64,000 bases of DNA from Arthrobacter gallicola. Lineage in GTDB: Bacteria > Actinomycetota > Actinomycetes > Actinomycetales > Micrococcaceae. Under the pieces are notes generated by a model. The model was not told the DNA's origin, did not search any database, and worked only from the letters and a program-made list of their open reading frames with translations. Shown one piece after another: positions 18,719 to 27,691 of this stretch (the stretch's first letter is position 1; every line of letters starts with the position of its first letter). A program made the translations under genes and the position numbers. The stretch is taken from contig NZ_JACSQD010000008.1 in the NCBI RefSeq assembly GCF_014836775.1, positions 149,034 to 213,033 on the forward strand, written 5' to 3'.

Positions 18719-21535
18719 ATGTCAGTCACAGCAGAGTCTTCCGCCCCAGCAATCAGTGCCCTCCGCAGTTCGGGAATCAGCACCCGGGAAATCGACCGCC
18801 GCAAAATGGCGCACGATGCTTCCCACTACCTGCTGCTCCCCCAGGCCGTGGCGACACCCGCCAACACTGCAGAGGTGGCTGACCTGCTGCGCCGCAGCCG
18901 GGAGCTCGGCATCCCCGCGACCTTCCGATCCGGCGGGACATCCCTCTCCGGCCAGGCCCTGAGTGACAGTCTGCTCATCGACACCCGGCACCATTTCCGG
19001 GACATCGAGGTGCTCGACGGCGGTGCCCGGGTGCGCGTGGCACCCGGCGCCACGGTGCGCTCGGTCAATTCCCGGCTCGCCGCCTTCGGCCGTAAACTCG
19101 GGCCCGATCCGGCGAGCGAGATCGCCTGCACGATTGGCGGCGTGGTCGCCAACAATTCCTCCGGGATGGCGTGCGGCACCGAGTTCAACACCTACCGGAC
19201 GCTGGAGTCCATGGTGCTGGTCCTGGCCGGCGGAACCGTGCTGGACACCGCGGCACCGGACGCCGAGCAGCAGCTGCGCACCCTGGAACCGGAACTGTTC
19301 GAAGGGCTGCTGCGCCTGCGCGGGAGGATCGTTGCCAACCCGCACTCCGTCGCCACGATCACCCGGCTGTTCTCCATGAAAAACACCATGGGCTACGGGC
19401 TGAACTCGTTCCTGGACTTCGAGAGCCCGGTGGACATCCTGGCCCACCTGATGATCGGCAGCGAGGGCACCCTGGGGTTCGTGGCCGAAGCGACGTTCCG
19501 GACCATTCCGGCGCTGCCGAAGGTCGCGACCGGCCTGATGTTCTTCGACACGCTCGACGCCGCGGCCACCGCACTGCCCGAGCTGACCGCCACCGGGCTG
19601 GCCACCATCGAGCTGATGGACGCCACCTCCCTGCGGGTAGCGCAGCTTGCCGCCGATGCACCCCTGGAACTGCGGAACCTGGACGTCCAGGCCCACGCCG
19701 CCCTGCTCGTGGAACACCAGGCCGCCACGGCCGAGGAGCTGACGGCCAAGCGCGAAGAATCCCGTCCGCTGTTCGATTCCCTGCAGCTTGCCGCTCCGTT
19801 TGCCATGACGTCCAAGTCCGCGGACCGGGCTGCAATGTGGCACCTGCGCAAGGGCCTCTACACCACGGTCGCCGGCGCCCGCCCCTCAGGCACCAACGCC
19901 CTGCTGGAAGACATCGTGGTGCCCGTCCCGTCATTGGCCCGCACCTGCGGCGAACTGGCGAAGCTCTTCACGCAGCACCATTACCGGGACTCGGTCATCT
20001 TTGGGCATGCCAAGGACGGCAACGTCCACTTCATGCTCAACGAGAACTTCTCCGACCCGGCCGAGCTGGCCCGCTATGAGGCGTTCACCGAGGAGATGGT
20101 GGACCTGGTCCTGGCCGAAGGCGGCTCCCTCAAGGCCGAGCACGGCACCGGACGCATCATGGCCCCCTATGTCCGCCGCCAGTACGGCGATGAACTGTAC
20201 GCGGTCATGTGCGAGGTCAAGGCACTGATCGACCCGCAAAACCTGCTCAATCCCGGCGTCCTCATCAACGACGATCCCCGGTCCTACATCGAGAATCTGA
20301 AGGTCGCACCCACCGTCGAGGAGGAAGTGGACCGCTGCGTCGAATGTGGATACTGCGAGCCGGTCTGCCCCAGCAAGGACCTGACCACCACACCGCGCCA
20401 GCGGATTGTGCTCCGCCGGGAAATCGCGGATGCCGAGGCCCGCGGGGACACTGCCCTGGCTGCGGAGCTGCGCAAGGACTATGACTACGACGGCGTGCAG
20501 ACCTGCGCCGCGGACGGCATGTGCGTGACTGCCTGCCCGGTTTTGATCAACACCGGGGACCTGGTCCGCCGGCTCCGTGCCGAAAACGCCAACCCCGTGG
20601 CCGGCACCGGCTGGAAAACCGCCGCCGGACACTGGGGAACCGTAACCACCCTGGGCGGGAAGGCTTTGAGCGTCGCCAAAGCAGTGCCCGCGCCGCTGCC
20701 CAAGCTGGCTACCGCCGTCGGGCGTGCCGTGCTGGGAGCGGACAACGTTCAGTCCTATGACACCGTGCTCCCGGCCGGCGGCACCCGCCGGACCCCGCAT
20801 GAGGACGCCGATCCCGTGGCGGTGTTCTTCCCGGCCTGCATCGGCACCATGTTCGGTCCCGCGGAGGGCGGGGAAGGTGCCAGCGCCGCGTTCCTGGAAC
20901 TTTGCGGGCGTGCCGGCGTCGGCGTGCGGGTGCCCAGCGGAATTGGGGACCTGTGCTGCGGAACACCGTGGAAGTCCAAGGGCTTCACCTCCGGGTACCA
21001 GGCCATGAGCGAGAAGGTGCTGGCCAATTTGTGGGCAGCCACCAACGGCGGGGAGCTTCCCGTGGTGTGTGACGCGGCGTCCTGCACCGAAGGCCTCGAG
21101 ACCATGAAGCGGCTGGCCGGGGAAAGCACGGTCTACCCCGGACTCCGGTTCGTGGATTCGGTGGACTTCGTCAGTGAAACGGTGCTCCCCCGGCTGGAGA
21201 TCACCGCGCAGCTCGGTTCGCTGGCTCTGCACCCCACGTGCTCCTCCACTCAGCTCGGTGCGAACGACGCCCTGCACAGGATCGCTGCGGCTGTCAGCAC
21301 CGAGGTCTTCGTGCCGCCGAGCTGGGGCTGCTGCGCGTTCGCTGGAGACCGCGGCCTGCTGCACCCTGAACTCACCGCTTCGGCCACGGACCGGCAGGCG
21401 GCAGAGATCAATGCCCGCTCGTTCGACGGCTACGCTTCCGTGAACCGCACCTGCGAGATCGGCATGAGCAAAGCCACCGGCCAGTCTTACCGGCACATCC
21501 TGGAGTACCTGGCCGAGGCCACGCGTCAGCCGTAA
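18719..21535 (+). CDS. FAD-binding / 4Fe-4S D-lactate (D-2-hydroxyacid) dehydrogenase fusion
   Basis: 938 aa from the ATG at 18719 (AGGA four bases upstream); a TTG at 18674 is a weaker alternative. Order of domains: FAD_binding_4 (PATFRSGGTSLSGQALSDS, GGVVANNSSGMACGT), FAD-oxidase C domain (GTNALLEDIVVPV, FGHAKDGNVHFMLN, EHGTGRIMAPYV), ferredoxin part with CVECGYCEPVCPSK near 540 and CAADGMCVTACPV near 595, and a CCG heterodisulfide-reductase-like end (FFPACIGTMFG, GDLCCGTPWKSKG, WGCCAFAGDRG). Similar multi-domain enzymes oxidise D-lactate or D-2-hydroxyglutarate to the 2-oxo acid with electrons to quinone. The LldR-type site upstream favours D-lactate. Convergent with nothing; followed by a pucR gene. 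Confidence 0.9.
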   Translation: MSVTAESSAPAISALRSSGISTREIDRRKMAHDASHYLLLPQAVATPANTAEVADLLRRSRELGIPATFRSGGTSLSGQALSDSLLIDTRHHFRDIEVLDGGARVRVAPGATVRSVNSRLAAFGRKLGPDPASEIACTIGGVVANNSSGMACGTEFNTYRTLESMVLVLAGGTVLDTAAPDAEQQLRTLEPELFEGLLRLRGRIVANPHSVATITRLFSMKNTMGYGLNSFLDFESPVDILAHLMIGSEGTLGFVAEATFRTIPALPKVATGLMFFDTLDAAATALPELTATGLATIELMDATSLRVAQLAADAPLELRNLDVQAHAALLVEHQAATAEELTAKREESRPLFDSLQLAAPFAMTSKSADRAAMWHLRKGLYTTVAGARPSGTNALLEDIVVPVPSLARTCGELAKLFTQHHYRDSVIFGHAKDGNVHFMLNENFSDPAELARYEAFTEEMVDLVLAEGGSLKAEHGTGRIMAPYVRRQYGDELYAVMCEVKALIDPQNLLNPGVLINDDPRSYIENLKVAPTVEEEVDRCVECGYCEPVCPSKDLTTTPRQRIVLRREIADAEARGDTALAAELRKDYDYDGVQTCAADGMCVTACPVLINTGDLVRRLRAENANPVAGTGWKTAAGHWGTVTTLGGKALSVAKAVPAPLPKLATAVGRAVLGADNVQSYDTVLPAGGTRRTPHEDADPVAVFFPACIGTMFGPAEGGEGASAAFLELCGRAGVGVRVPSGIGDLCCGTPWKSKGFTSGYQAMSEKVLANLWAATNGGELPVVCDAASCTEGLETMKRLAGESTVYPGLRFVDSVDFVSETVLPRLEITAQLGSLALHPTCSSTQLGANDALHRIAAAVSTEVFVPPSWGCCAFAGDRGLLHPELTASATDRQAAEINARSFDGYASVNRTCEIGMSKATGQSYRHILEYLAEATRQP

Positions 21536-21598
21536 CCTCCCGTGCTGATCCGGCCCCGGGGGTGGTCTGGCGCTACCGTTGAATAGCGGCTGACCAGT

Positions 21599-21622
21599 GT
21601 CTGACCGGGCGTCTGACCGGGC
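21599..21622. repeat. Two tandem copies of GTCTGACCGGGC before the PucR gene
   Basis: Perfect 12-bp direct repeat immediately upstream of the PucR-type gene; a related CTGACCAGT precedes it. Could be a regulator-binding site or slippage product. Confidence 0.5.
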
Positions 21623-21654
21623 GCGGGATGGGCAGCGGGAGAGGACTTTCGGGA

Positions 21655-22812
21655 ATGCGGAACACCGGTACCGTCGCAGGGGACGTATCGCTCAGGCTTC
21701 AATGGGATGAGCTGCTGGATTCCGTCTGGCAGAGGCGGGCTGAACTGGCCACCGAACATTTTCACCGCTTTCAGGGCGGAACCTCCACCAGCGCGCACCG
21801 CGTTGAGTCCGGTGAGATCCTGGCGTTCACCCGGGAGGCGTTCGAAATGCTGCTGCTCCAGCTAAGGGGCAAGGAACTTCCGGAGCACCTGGCCAAGATT
21901 CCGCGAAACCTGGGGATGCGCCGTGCCCGCCAGCATGTTGACCTGGATGAGCTTTTGCAGGCCGTCCGCCTGAACTTCAGCGTGTTGTGGGACGCGCTTC
22001 GCAACTCTGCTGATGACGACTGCCTGCGCGCGCTGGTGCACCACCTCAGCGACGTCAACGCCGCCGTGGAACGGTACGTTCTCGACGTCCAGTTTGCGTA
22101 CCTGCAGGAGCGGTCGAGAATGAGCCATTCCAGCCGGCTCAAGACCACGCACAGTGTCTCGCGCCTGTTCACCGGAGACCTGGCCCAGCCCGGAGCGCTG
22201 CCGGAGATTGCCGCGTCCCTGGGTGTCCCGGAGGATGCAGTTTTCGAGCTGGTGGCTGCGGTGGGCGAGCGGATTCCGGCTCTGCGCAATTTCCTCGAGG
22301 AACGGCGCGAAGATGAAATCTATTTCGACTACGAATCCGACGGCATTCTCCTCGCATTCCGCCGGCAATTCGCCGAGGGCAATCCGCACGGATTCCCCGG
22401 CCTTCAAGGCGGATATCTGGGGCATGTTCAGGGCCTGGCCGAAATACCCCGCGCGTTGAACGCCGCCGCGCTGCTGGCACGGGCTGCTGCGGATCAAACC
22501 GGCCTGCTGGATTTGGACCACGGGTGGCCGGTGCTGGCCTCCGCTTATCTCGATGCGAACATCCCCGATTTCCGCGCCCGGATACTGGGCGGTTTGGGCG
22601 CACTGCCCCCGAACGAACGGGACCGCATGATGGAGACCGTTCATGCCTATCTGGAGACGGGCTCCCTCAAGACGTCCGCGGACCGCCTGTACTGCCACCG
22701 CAACACCGTGATCAATCGGCTGGCGGGGTTCAAGGCCGCTACCGGTTATGACGTCCGGGTGCCCCAGGAAGCGGCTTTGGTCCTGGTCGCAGCCCGCTGC
22801 CCGGGAGCCTGA
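21655..22812 (+). CDS. PucR/CdaR-type transcriptional regulator
   Basis: 385 aa from the ATG at 21655 with GAGAGGA nine bases upstream; 21628 is a possible alternative. No recognised N-terminal sensor motif, but a helical input domain (about residues 15-170), a middle GGDEF-like/CdaR region, and the C-terminal HTH_30: METVHAYLETGSLKTSADRL then YCHRNTVINRLAGFK, the signature helix-turn-helix of this family. It precedes an alcohol and an aldehyde dehydrogenase gene on the same strand by 221 bp and probably controls them; PucR-type activators of alcohol catabolism are known in Actinobacteria. Inducer unknown. Confidence 0.87.
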   Translation: MRNTGTVAGDVSLRLQWDELLDSVWQRRAELATEHFHRFQGGTSTSAHRVESGEILAFTREAFEMLLLQLRGKELPEHLAKIPRNLGMRRARQHVDLDELLQAVRLNFSVLWDALRNSADDDCLRALVHHLSDVNAAVERYVLDVQFAYLQERSRMSHSSRLKTTHSVSRLFTGDLAQPGALPEIAASLGVPEDAVFELVAAVGERIPALRNFLEERREDEIYFDYESDGILLAFRRQFAEGNPHGFPGLQGGYLGHVQGLAEIPRALNAAALLARAAADQTGLLDLDHGWPVLASAYLDANIPDFRARILGGLGALPPNERDRMMETVHAYLETGSLKTSADRLYCHRNTVINRLAGFKAATGYDVRVPQEAALVLVAARCPGA

Positions 22813-22955
22813 CCTGTCCTGGCGCATGACCTGCCCTGGAGCCTCCCCGGCCTGGATATCCCGGCCGGTGAACAATCCCCTCTTCCGCGGTTCAAGGAAT
22901 GTGCAAACGCCCATTTCCGGGCTTCTTTTCCGCTGGGATATGTCCATTGAACAGG

Positions 22956-22980
22956 ACGTTTAGCTATCCGTAACGTTTAG
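22956..22980 (+). promoter_or_regulatory. Direct repeat ACGTTTAG x2, candidate activator site
   Basis: ACGTTTAG at 22956-22963 and 22973-22980, 17 bp apart, lies 54-78 bp before the alcohol dehydrogenase start. AT-rich relative to surroundings. Candidate site for the upstream PucR-type protein. Confidence 0.4.
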
Positions 22981-23033
22981 GGCACCCTGCAGCAGGTTCC
23001 GTGCAGGGAGACTTTATGGAAGGAAACATTTTC

Positions 23034-24161
23034 ATGACGGATATCCGGACTGAATCGACATCAGTCACCTCACGCGCGCTGCTTTTTGATGGGGTGGACA
23101 CCAAGCCCTACGTGAAAGAACTCTCCGTCCGGGCTCCCGGCGCCGGCGAGGTGCTGGTGAAGATGACCGCTACCGGCGTATGCCACTCCGACCTGCATGT
23201 CATCAACGGGGACTGGCCGTACCCGTACCGGCTGATGCTCGGACATGAGGGTGCCGGCATCGTCGAATCCGTCGGAGCGGATGTCAGCGACCTGGCCCCC
23301 GGTGACCAGGTTGTGCTTTCCTGGTTTGCTCCCTGCATGAACTGTCCCTCCTGCCACGAAGGTAAATCCTGGCTCTGCCAGGGCAGCGGTGCCTTCGTCG
23401 ATGGCCTTCCCGACGGCACCACACCGCTGGCGGCCGACGACGGTAAAGAGGTGCGTCCTTATCTGGGCGTCGGGGCGTTTTCCGAGTACACCCTCGTCCC
23501 CCGCCCGGCCGCGGTCAAGATTCCCAATGCCGTACCGCCGGAGGTCGCTGCGTTGATCGGCTGCTCCATCGCCACCGGTGTCGGCGCTGTCGGAAACACG
23601 GCGGATGTCCGGGCCGGGCAGACTGCTGTGGTGGTGGGCTGCGGCGGAGTCGGTCAGGCACTGATCATGGGGCTCAAGCTTGTAGGTGCGCGGCAAATCA
23701 TCGCCGTCGATCTTTCCGATGACCGTTTGGACATTGCCCGCGGTTTCGGCGCCACCGATGTCTTGAAGGGTGATGACCCCGATCTGGCGAAGAAGATCAA
23801 GGACCTCTCCGGTGGCGGCACCGATTTTGCCTTTGACGCCATCGGGTTGACCAGCACCTCGGCGGCTTTGACCGGGTACCTCAAGCAGGGCGGTGCTGCC
23901 GTTTATGTCGGCATGCCGCCGCGCGATGCTGAGGCCACCATCCGGCCGTGGGAAATCATTGTCACCGGCCAGAGGATCCTTGGCTGCAACTACGGCTCCA
24001 CCCGCCCGGCCGTTGACTTCCCCAAGATCGCGGAACTCTACCTCGCCGGTCTGCTGCCGCTGGATGAGATGGTCGGCGAACGCATCGGCCTGGATGCGGC
24101 TGCCGAGGCGATCGAGGACCTCAAGTCCTCCATCGGGCGCCGCAAAATCGTCGTCTACTAG
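23034..24161 (+). CDS. Zinc-dependent alcohol dehydrogenase (MDR superfamily)
   Basis: 375 aa from the ATG at 23034 with GGAAGGA nine bases upstream; ATG 23016 behind GGGAG is also possible. Catalytic zinc ligands in TGVCHSDLH, LGHEGAG; structural zinc Cys set CMNCPSCHEGKSWLC; Rossmann NAD motif VVVGCGGVGQALIMGLKLVG. The segment GCSIATGVGAV and NYGSTRPAVDFPKIAELYL mark the class III-like / mycothiol- or NDMA-type alcohol dehydrogenases. Acts with the aldehyde dehydrogenase 78 bp downstream to take an alcohol to its acid. The gene at 36093 is a close paralogue. Confidence 0.93.
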   Translation: MTDIRTESTSVTSRALLFDGVDTKPYVKELSVRAPGAGEVLVKMTATGVCHSDLHVINGDWPYPYRLMLGHEGAGIVESVGADVSDLAPGDQVVLSWFAPCMNCPSCHEGKSWLCQGSGAFVDGLPDGTTPLAADDGKEVRPYLGVGAFSEYTLVPRPAAVKIPNAVPPEVAALIGCSIATGVGAVGNTADVRAGQTAVVVGCGGVGQALIMGLKLVGARQIIAVDLSDDRLDIARGFGATDVLKGDDPDLAKKIKDLSGGGTDFAFDAIGLTSTSAALTGYLKQGGAAVYVGMPPRDAEATIRPWEIIVTGQRILGCNYGSTRPAVDFPKIAELYLAGLLPLDEMVGERIGLDAAAEAIEDLKSSIGRRKIVVY

Positions 24162-24176
24162 ACCGCTTTCCGCCGC

Positions 24177-24215
24177 GGGGTCCGTGCACGGCTTGTCCCG
24201 TGCACGGACTTCCCC
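24177..24215 (+). other. Hairpin of two identical palindromes between adh and aldh genes
   Basis: CCGTGCACGG, itself a perfect palindrome, occurs at 24182-24191 and 24198-24207 with CTTGTC between; flanking GGGGT and AC-TT-CCCC extend the stem with a two-base bulge. No T-run, so it is more likely an mRNA processing or partial attenuation structure than a full terminator. Confidence 0.6.
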
Positions 24216-24239
24216 AGGTTCTCAGAAGGAGACCCATTC

Positions 24240-25613
24240 ATGAGCGTTTACGCCGTCACCAACCCCGCCACCGGGGAAACCCTGGCCACCTACCCCACCG
24301 CCACAGACACCGAAGTCCGGGACGGCATCGCCCGCGCCGACGCCGCTTTCACCAAGTGGAGCCGGACCGCCGTGGAACAGCGGTCCGCCCTGCTGAACCG
24401 CGTAGCGGACCTCTACGAGGAGCGCCGGAACGAACTCGCCGCCATCATCACCCGGGAAATGGGCAAGCCCATCTTCCAGGCCGGCATCGAAGTGGACATC
24501 GCCGCGTCCATCTACCGCTACTACGCAGAACACGGGCCCGCCTTCCTGGCAGACGAGAGGCTGGACGTGGCCGCCGGCGGCACCGCCGTCGTCCGCAAAC
24601 AAGGCCTGGGTGTCCTCCTGGGCATCATGCCCTGGAACTACCCCTGCTATCAGGTGGCCCGCTTCGCCGCACCGAACCTGATGAACGGCAACACCATCCT
24701 GCTCAAGCACGCCCCGCAGTGCCCCGAATCCGCGCTGGCCATGGAAGCCATCTTCGCCGACGCCGGCGCACCCGACGGCGCCTACGTGAACCTGTTTGCC
24801 ACAAATGAACAGATCAGCGACGTGATCGCTGACCCCCGGGTGCACGGCGTTTCCCTCACCGGATCCGAACGCGCCGGTTCCGCCGTGGCGGAGACCGCCG
24901 GCCGGCACCTGAAGAAGGTGGTCCTGGAACTGGGCGGATCCGATCCGTTCATCCTCCTGGACACCGAGGACATGGATGAGGCGGTGGGCCGGGCCGTCTT
25001 CGGCCGCATGGTCAACGGCGGGCAGGCCTGCAACGCCTCCAAACGCTTCATTGTCCTGGCGGACATTTATGACGAGTTCGTGGAAAAGTTCACGGCCGCC
25101 ATGGCCGGGATCGTGCCCGCGGATCCGACCGATGGAACAACCTTCCTGGGCCCGCTGTCCTCGCAGGCCGCTGCCGACGGACTGGAGCGCCAGGTTCAAA
25201 GCGCTGCCGCCGCCGGAGCGGTCGTCCGCACCGGCGGGACCAAGACCGCTAGGGACTCCGCCTATTTCCTGCCCACCGTGCTCACCGATGTGACCCCGGA
25301 GATGGAGGTCTTCCGGCAGGAACTCTTCGGTCCGGTCGCCATGGTCTTCAAAGCACGGGACACGGAGGAAGCAGTAGCCCTGGCAAACGGCACACCCTTC
25401 GGACTGGGTGCCTCCATCCACACCGCCAACCAGGAGCTCGCCCTGCAGCTGGCAGAGGAGATTGACGCCGGCATGGTCTTCATCAACGAAGCCGGCGGCA
25501 CCTCAGCGGAGCTGCCGTTCGGCGGGATCAAACGCTCCGGCATCGGCCGGGAACTCGGCAAATACGGCATGGACGAGTTCGTGAACCGAAAGCTCATCCG
25601 CATCAAGAAGTAA
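24240..25613 (+). CDS. NAD(P)-dependent aldehyde dehydrogenase (succinate-semialdehyde dehydrogenase type)
   Basis: 457 aa, the short form typical of GabD1-like enzymes. AGAAGGAG stands eight bases before the ATG. Motifs: GVLLGIMPWNYPCYQVARF, ILLKHAPQCPESAL, VSLTGSERAGSAVAE, LELGGSDPFILL (general-base Glu), NGGQACNASKRF (catalytic Cys), and FRQELFGPVAMVF. Oxidises an aldehyde to the carboxylate in the cytoplasm. Paired with the preceding alcohol dehydrogenase, so the real substrate may be the aldehyde that enzyme makes (for instance acetaldehyde or a hydroxyaldehyde) rather than succinate semialdehyde. Confidence 0.93.
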   Translation: MSVYAVTNPATGETLATYPTATDTEVRDGIARADAAFTKWSRTAVEQRSALLNRVADLYEERRNELAAIITREMGKPIFQAGIEVDIAASIYRYYAEHGPAFLADERLDVAAGGTAVVRKQGLGVLLGIMPWNYPCYQVARFAAPNLMNGNTILLKHAPQCPESALAMEAIFADAGAPDGAYVNLFATNEQISDVIADPRVHGVSLTGSERAGSAVAETAGRHLKKVVLELGGSDPFILLDTEDMDEAVGRAVFGRMVNGGQACNASKRFIVLADIYDEFVEKFTAAMAGIVPADPTDGTTFLGPLSSQAAADGLERQVQSAAAAGAVVRTGGTKTARDSAYFLPTVLTDVTPEMEVFRQELFGPVAMVFKARDTEEAVALANGTPFGLGASIHTANQELALQLAEEIDAGMVFINEAGGTSAELPFGGIKRSGIGRELGKYGMDEFVNRKLIRIKK

Positions 25614-25661
25614 CCCGATTGGAAGCAGCTGGATGAGGCAGCCGCGTCCACTCACAACGGG

Positions 25662-25700
25662 GGCGCCCGTCCCGGATTTCCGGGACGGGCGCCGGCCTTC
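25662..25700 (+). terminator. Terminator-like hairpin after the aldehyde dehydrogenase gene
   Basis: Perfect 14-bp stem (25662-25675 with 25680-25693) closed by an ATTT loop, 48 bp after the stop. The following CCTTCTGTCTG is only moderately T-rich. Marks the end of the adh-aldh operon. Confidence 0.75.
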
Positions 25701-25726
25701 TGTCTGTGAGCATTCGCCGGGTGCCA

Positions 25727-26086
25727 TTCCGGTGCTGGGTGTGGCAACCGGGCCCTCCCCTTTCTCCCTGTACCGGGCGCTGGCCCGACGCCGGGACGAA
25801 CTGCCGCCGCTGCGCATCTTCGCCCTGGACGAGTACCTGGGCCTGCCGGCCGGACATCCGGAAAGCTATGCGGAAGTGGTCCGCCGCGAAATCGTTGAAC
25901 CCCTGGGCCTCGATGCCGAACAGGCCGCAGTGCCGGATGGTTCGGCCGCTGATCCGGAGCGCGCTGCCGCTGACTACGAGGCCGCCATAGCAGCCGCCCG
26001 CGGAGTAGACGTGCAGATCCTGGGAATCGGGAACAACGGGCACCTTGCCTTCAACGAGGCGCCGGACTCTCCCCGGACCTGCTCAA
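25727..26086 (+). pseudogene. nagB: Remnant of glucosamine-6-phosphate deaminase (nagB)
   Basis: About 120 codons still match the middle of NagB: VLGVATGPSPFSLYRAL, FALDEYLGLPAGHPESYAEV, EPLGLDAEQA, YEAAIAAARGVDVQILGIGN and NGHLAFNEAPDSPR. E. coli NagB has 266 residues; the first ~35 and the last ~115 are missing. There is no start codon or Shine-Dalgarno at the left edge (a terminator stem sits there), and homology stops where the oppositely oriented MFS gene ends. The catalytic acid-base Asp of GNDGH is Asn here (GNNGH). The reading frame stays open onward only as the antisense of the MFS gene. A decayed gene truncated on both sides. Confidence 0.85.
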
Positions 26087-27540
26087 CGGCCCCGCGGTGG
26101 CTGGAGCCGTCCGGTAGCGGCCAGCGCCGCCAGCGCCAGCGCCAAGGCACCGCAGAACACCGCCGTGAACGCCTGAACGTGGGATACCGCCAACAGGGCA
26201 GAGAATCCGATGCCGCTGACGGCCAGCCAGAGCGACTGCACCAGGTTGTCGTTAATCTGCAGTGCCGAGGAGTTGGCGCCCTCCTCACCGGCGCGGGAAA
26301 AGTCCAGCAGCAGCACCGAGAGCGTGGAAAACCCCATTCCGATGCCCAGCCCGGCAACCGCCCAGCCGGCCACCACAATGCTGACGTGCAGCTGGGGGTA
26401 AACGGAGGCGAGAACAGGCGCCACCCCAATCGCCAGCAGCAGCGCACCGAGCCGGGCCCGCAGCACCTTGCTCCGGAGCGCCGGGAGGTTGGCGGCCAGC
26501 CAGGACCCGGCAAACCAGCTCAGCGCGGAAACGCTCAGCAGCGCCCCGGCCTGGGTCGGGCTGAAGCCGCGCTGCTCCACCAAAGCCAGCGGAAGGTATG
26601 TTTCGGCCCCGACAAAAGCTGCGCCCACAAATCCGCGGGAAGCAATCACCGCGGGAAGCCCGCGCCGCACGGTCCAGGTGCCGTGCGGCAGCAGCTGGGG
26701 CCCGCCAATCAGCACGGTCGCAGCGGAAACGCCGGCCAGCAGCAGGATCCAGCCTGCCGTCCCCGTCCCGTCAGTACCGAGGCTGCCGATGCTGCCCAGG
26801 CCCAGGATCCCGCCGGCCGCGGCAAGGGACCAGAGGAGTTTGGCAGTGCTTACCCGCCAGCTCCCGCTCGAGCCGATCCGGCGCAGCACCGGCTCAAGTG
26901 CCGCATACGCCAGCACGGCAAGGACGGGTGCCAGGCCAAACACCCAGCGCCAGCCCAGGGCATCATTTATCAGCCCCGCCAGCACCGGTCCGATGATCCC
27001 GGGCAGAACCCAGCCGCTCGTCAGGATGGTGAAGGCCTGCGGCCGCAGCACGGCCGGATAAGCCCGGGCTACCACCACGTACATTGCCACCCCGGCCAGT
27101 CCCGCACCGAACCCCTGCAGTCCGCGGCCCAGCAGCAGCATTCCCATCGTTGGCGCAAGGGCAGCGACGACCAGCCCCGCCGCGAACAGCAGCACACCGA
27201 GACGGAGCGCCGGCGCCGGACCGCGCGCGTCGCTCCAGCCGCCGCCCAGCCCGATGGACACCACCGACAACGCCATGGGGGCGCCAAACGCCAGCGCGTA
27301 GATGGACAGGCCGTCCAGGTCCCGGGCCACCACCGGCATCACGGTGGCCACCGCCAGGGCCTCGAACGCGAATAGGAAAGCCAGCGAAAACAGTCCCGCC
27401 GACGTCGTCCGGTAGGCCCGTGAGAACACCCCGGGGGCGGTTGGGCCGGCAGCCGCGGATGCCGGGTTAGCCGATGGCTGCGCCTCCGGCGGCAGGGCGG
27501 ATGTCCGCGGGGGTTTCGAGGTGTTGGTTGGCTCGGGCAC
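26083..27540 (-). CDS. MFS transporter, probable SoxR-controlled drug exporter
   Basis: 485 aa, GTG start with AAGGAG five bases upstream. A ~40-residue Pro/Ala-rich cytoplasmic leader precedes about 14 hydrophobic helices. MFS motif A-like GGGWSDARGPAPALRLG follows helix 2, and LLLGRGLQGFGAGLAGVAMY and GWVLPGIIGPVLAGLINDALGWRWVFGL are the antiporter-like motifs of DHA-type exporters. A SoxR box overlaps a MerR-type promoter pointing at this gene (27650-27671). Likely role: export of redox-cycling compounds when SoxR is oxidised. Substrate is not readable. Confidence 0.9.
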   Translation of the reverse strand: MPEPTNTSKPPRTSALPPEAQPSANPASAAAGPTAPGVFSRAYRTTSAGLFSLAFLFAFEALAVATVMPVVARDLDGLSIYALAFGAPMALSVVSIGLGGGWSDARGPAPALRLGVLLFAAGLVVAALAPTMGMLLLGRGLQGFGAGLAGVAMYVVVARAYPAVLRPQAFTILTSGWVLPGIIGPVLAGLINDALGWRWVFGLAPVLAVLAYAALEPVLRRIGSSGSWRVSTAKLLWSLAAAGGILGLGSIGSLGTDGTGTAGWILLLAGVSAATVLIGGPQLLPHGTWTVRRGLPAVIASRGFVGAAFVGAETYLPLALVEQRGFSPTQAGALLSVSALSWFAGSWLAANLPALRSKVLRARLGALLLAIGVAPVLASVYPQLHVSIVVAGWAVAGLGIGMGFSTLSVLLLDFSRAGEEGANSSALQINDNLVQSLWLAVSGIGFSALLAVSHVQAFTAVFCGALALALAALAATGRLQPPRGR

Positions 27541-27649
27541 GGAGCTCCTTCAGTGCGGGGTGATTCAGCGAGGAATGTTGCAGTGTGGGGTTCGCCCAAC
27601 GCGGCGAACGGTGACATACGCCGGTACGGACAACAACTCCACCCAACAA

Positions 27650-27671
27650 CCTCAAGTAGGCTCGAGGTCAA
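27650..27671 (-). promoter_or_regulatory. SoxR box within a MerR-type promoter
   Basis: CCTCAAGTAGGCTCGAGG (27650-27667) is a near-perfect match to the CCTCAAG-N4-CTTGAGG SoxR operator, one arm mismatch. On the minus strand it begins inside a -35 TTGACC (27671-27666) and is followed, after a 19-bp spacer, by TTGGGT. A long spacer with the dyad inside is the hallmark of MerR-family control. It points toward the MFS gene; soxR lies 24 bp to the other side. Confidence 0.75.
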
Positions 27672-27691
27672 CCCGATGAGAGGCGGACCAC

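Noticed and set aside
19931..21496. 521-codon open frame antisense to the D-lactate dehydrogenase gene
   Set aside because: No domain or start signal; the plus-strand frame carries FAD and Fe-S motifs.
26090..27375. Long plus-strand continuation of the nagB remnant frame
   Set aside because: Past 26086 it is only the complement of the MFS transporter gene, rich in Arg/Gln/Pro/His and without any domain.
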